NCBI GenBank assembly: GCA_958451915.1
Contig: CAUDRX010000146.1
Coordinates: forward strand, 1-5,845
Direction of reading: 5' to 3'
Length of the DNA: 5,845 bases
Origin: an uncultured Peptococcaceae bacterium
GTDB taxonomy: Bacteria; Bacillota; Peptococcia; Peptococcales; Peptococcaceae
Shown here: piece after piece, positions 5,721 through 5,845 of the stretch
Layout of the letters: every line of letters starts with the position of its first letter
How positions within the stretch are numbered: position 1 is the first letter of the stretch
The notes under the pieces: model-generated
Told to the model about the DNA's origin: nothing
Databases searched by the model: none
The model's input: the letters and a program-made list of their open reading frames with translations, nothing else
Position numbers and translations under genes: made by a program

Positions 5721-5845
5721 TTATCTCTTGCCTTGTCTGAGCTTTGCAGTCTTCGACTTATCCGCATAACGGGACATATTCACGATCAGGCCTACGATGA
5801 TCAATGTCACTACCAGCGAGGTCCCGCCATAGCTGATGAACGGCA
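5721..5845 (-). CDS. ftsW: FtsW, septal peptidoglycan glycosyltransferase (3' end only)
   Basis: Only the last 40 codons are in the window; the rest lies beyond the right edge. The visible protein begins PFISYGGTSLVV, the C-terminal signature of the SEDS family (FtsW/RodA/SpoVE). A hydrophobic stretch (LVVTLIIVGLIV), the last membrane helix, follows, and the protein ends in a short, basic cytoplasmic tail (NMSRYADKSKTAKLRQGKR). It stops at TAA (5721-5723), directly followed by a second TAA. SEDS proteins polymerise lipid II into glycan strands together with a class B penicillin-binding protein. The fragment alone cannot separate FtsW from SpoVE or RodA, but the position just before murG is the standard place for ftsW. 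The murG start is 40 nt downstream, consistent with co-transcription. Confidence 0.88.
   Translation of the reverse strand, partial: PFISYGGTSLVVTLIIVGLIVNMSRYADKSKTAKLRQGKR

Overview
The window is the downstream end of a bacterial division and cell wall (dcw) cluster, read entirely on the minus strand. In transcription order it holds the last 40 codons of ftsW, then murG, murC, a DivIB/FtsQ-type gene, and ftsZ. An intrinsic terminator lies 8 nt after ftsZ. A separate small membrane-protein gene of the DUF4491 family follows, and the window ends in a near-perfect 47-bp palindrome that resembles two insertion-sequence ends set face to face.

The gene order and protein features (DivIB-like FtsQ, purine-rich Shine-Dalgarno sites, mixed ATG/GTG/TTG starts, moderate G+C) point to a Bacillota bacterium. 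My best guess is the Negativicutes (Veillonella/Dialister/Megasphaera/Acidaminococcus relatives). That placement is an inference from general protein character; no search was run.

Layout on the minus strand, from high to low coordinates: ftsW 3' end (5721-5845); 40-nt gap; murG (4574-5680); 11-nt gap; murC (3162-4562); 36-nt gap; ftsQ/divIB (1695-3125); 118-nt gap with a good sigma70-type promoter; ftsZ (482-1576); terminator (443-473); DUF4491 gene (88-381); palindromic element (1-54). No stretch over 300 bases lacks a gene.

The products form one pathway. MurC adds L-Ala to UDP-MurNAc in the cytoplasm, and MurG adds GlcNAc to lipid I to make lipid II. FtsW polymerises lipid II at the septum, FtsQ/DivIB helps organise the divisome there, and FtsZ forms the ring that places it. 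The tight ftsW-murG-murC-ftsQ spacing supports one operon. ftsZ can also be transcribed from its own promoter, and the terminator closes the unit.

The core genes are conventional, and I see no new multi-gene system. The points worth a second look are: no murB, ddl or ftsA in places where many dcw clusters have them; an FtsQ with a long charged cytoplasmic domain and a Ser/Thr/Gln/Gly-rich external tail; a palindrome inside the ftsZ promoter; a TTG start for ftsQ overlapped by a mini-ORF; and the palindromic IS-end-like element at the window edge.
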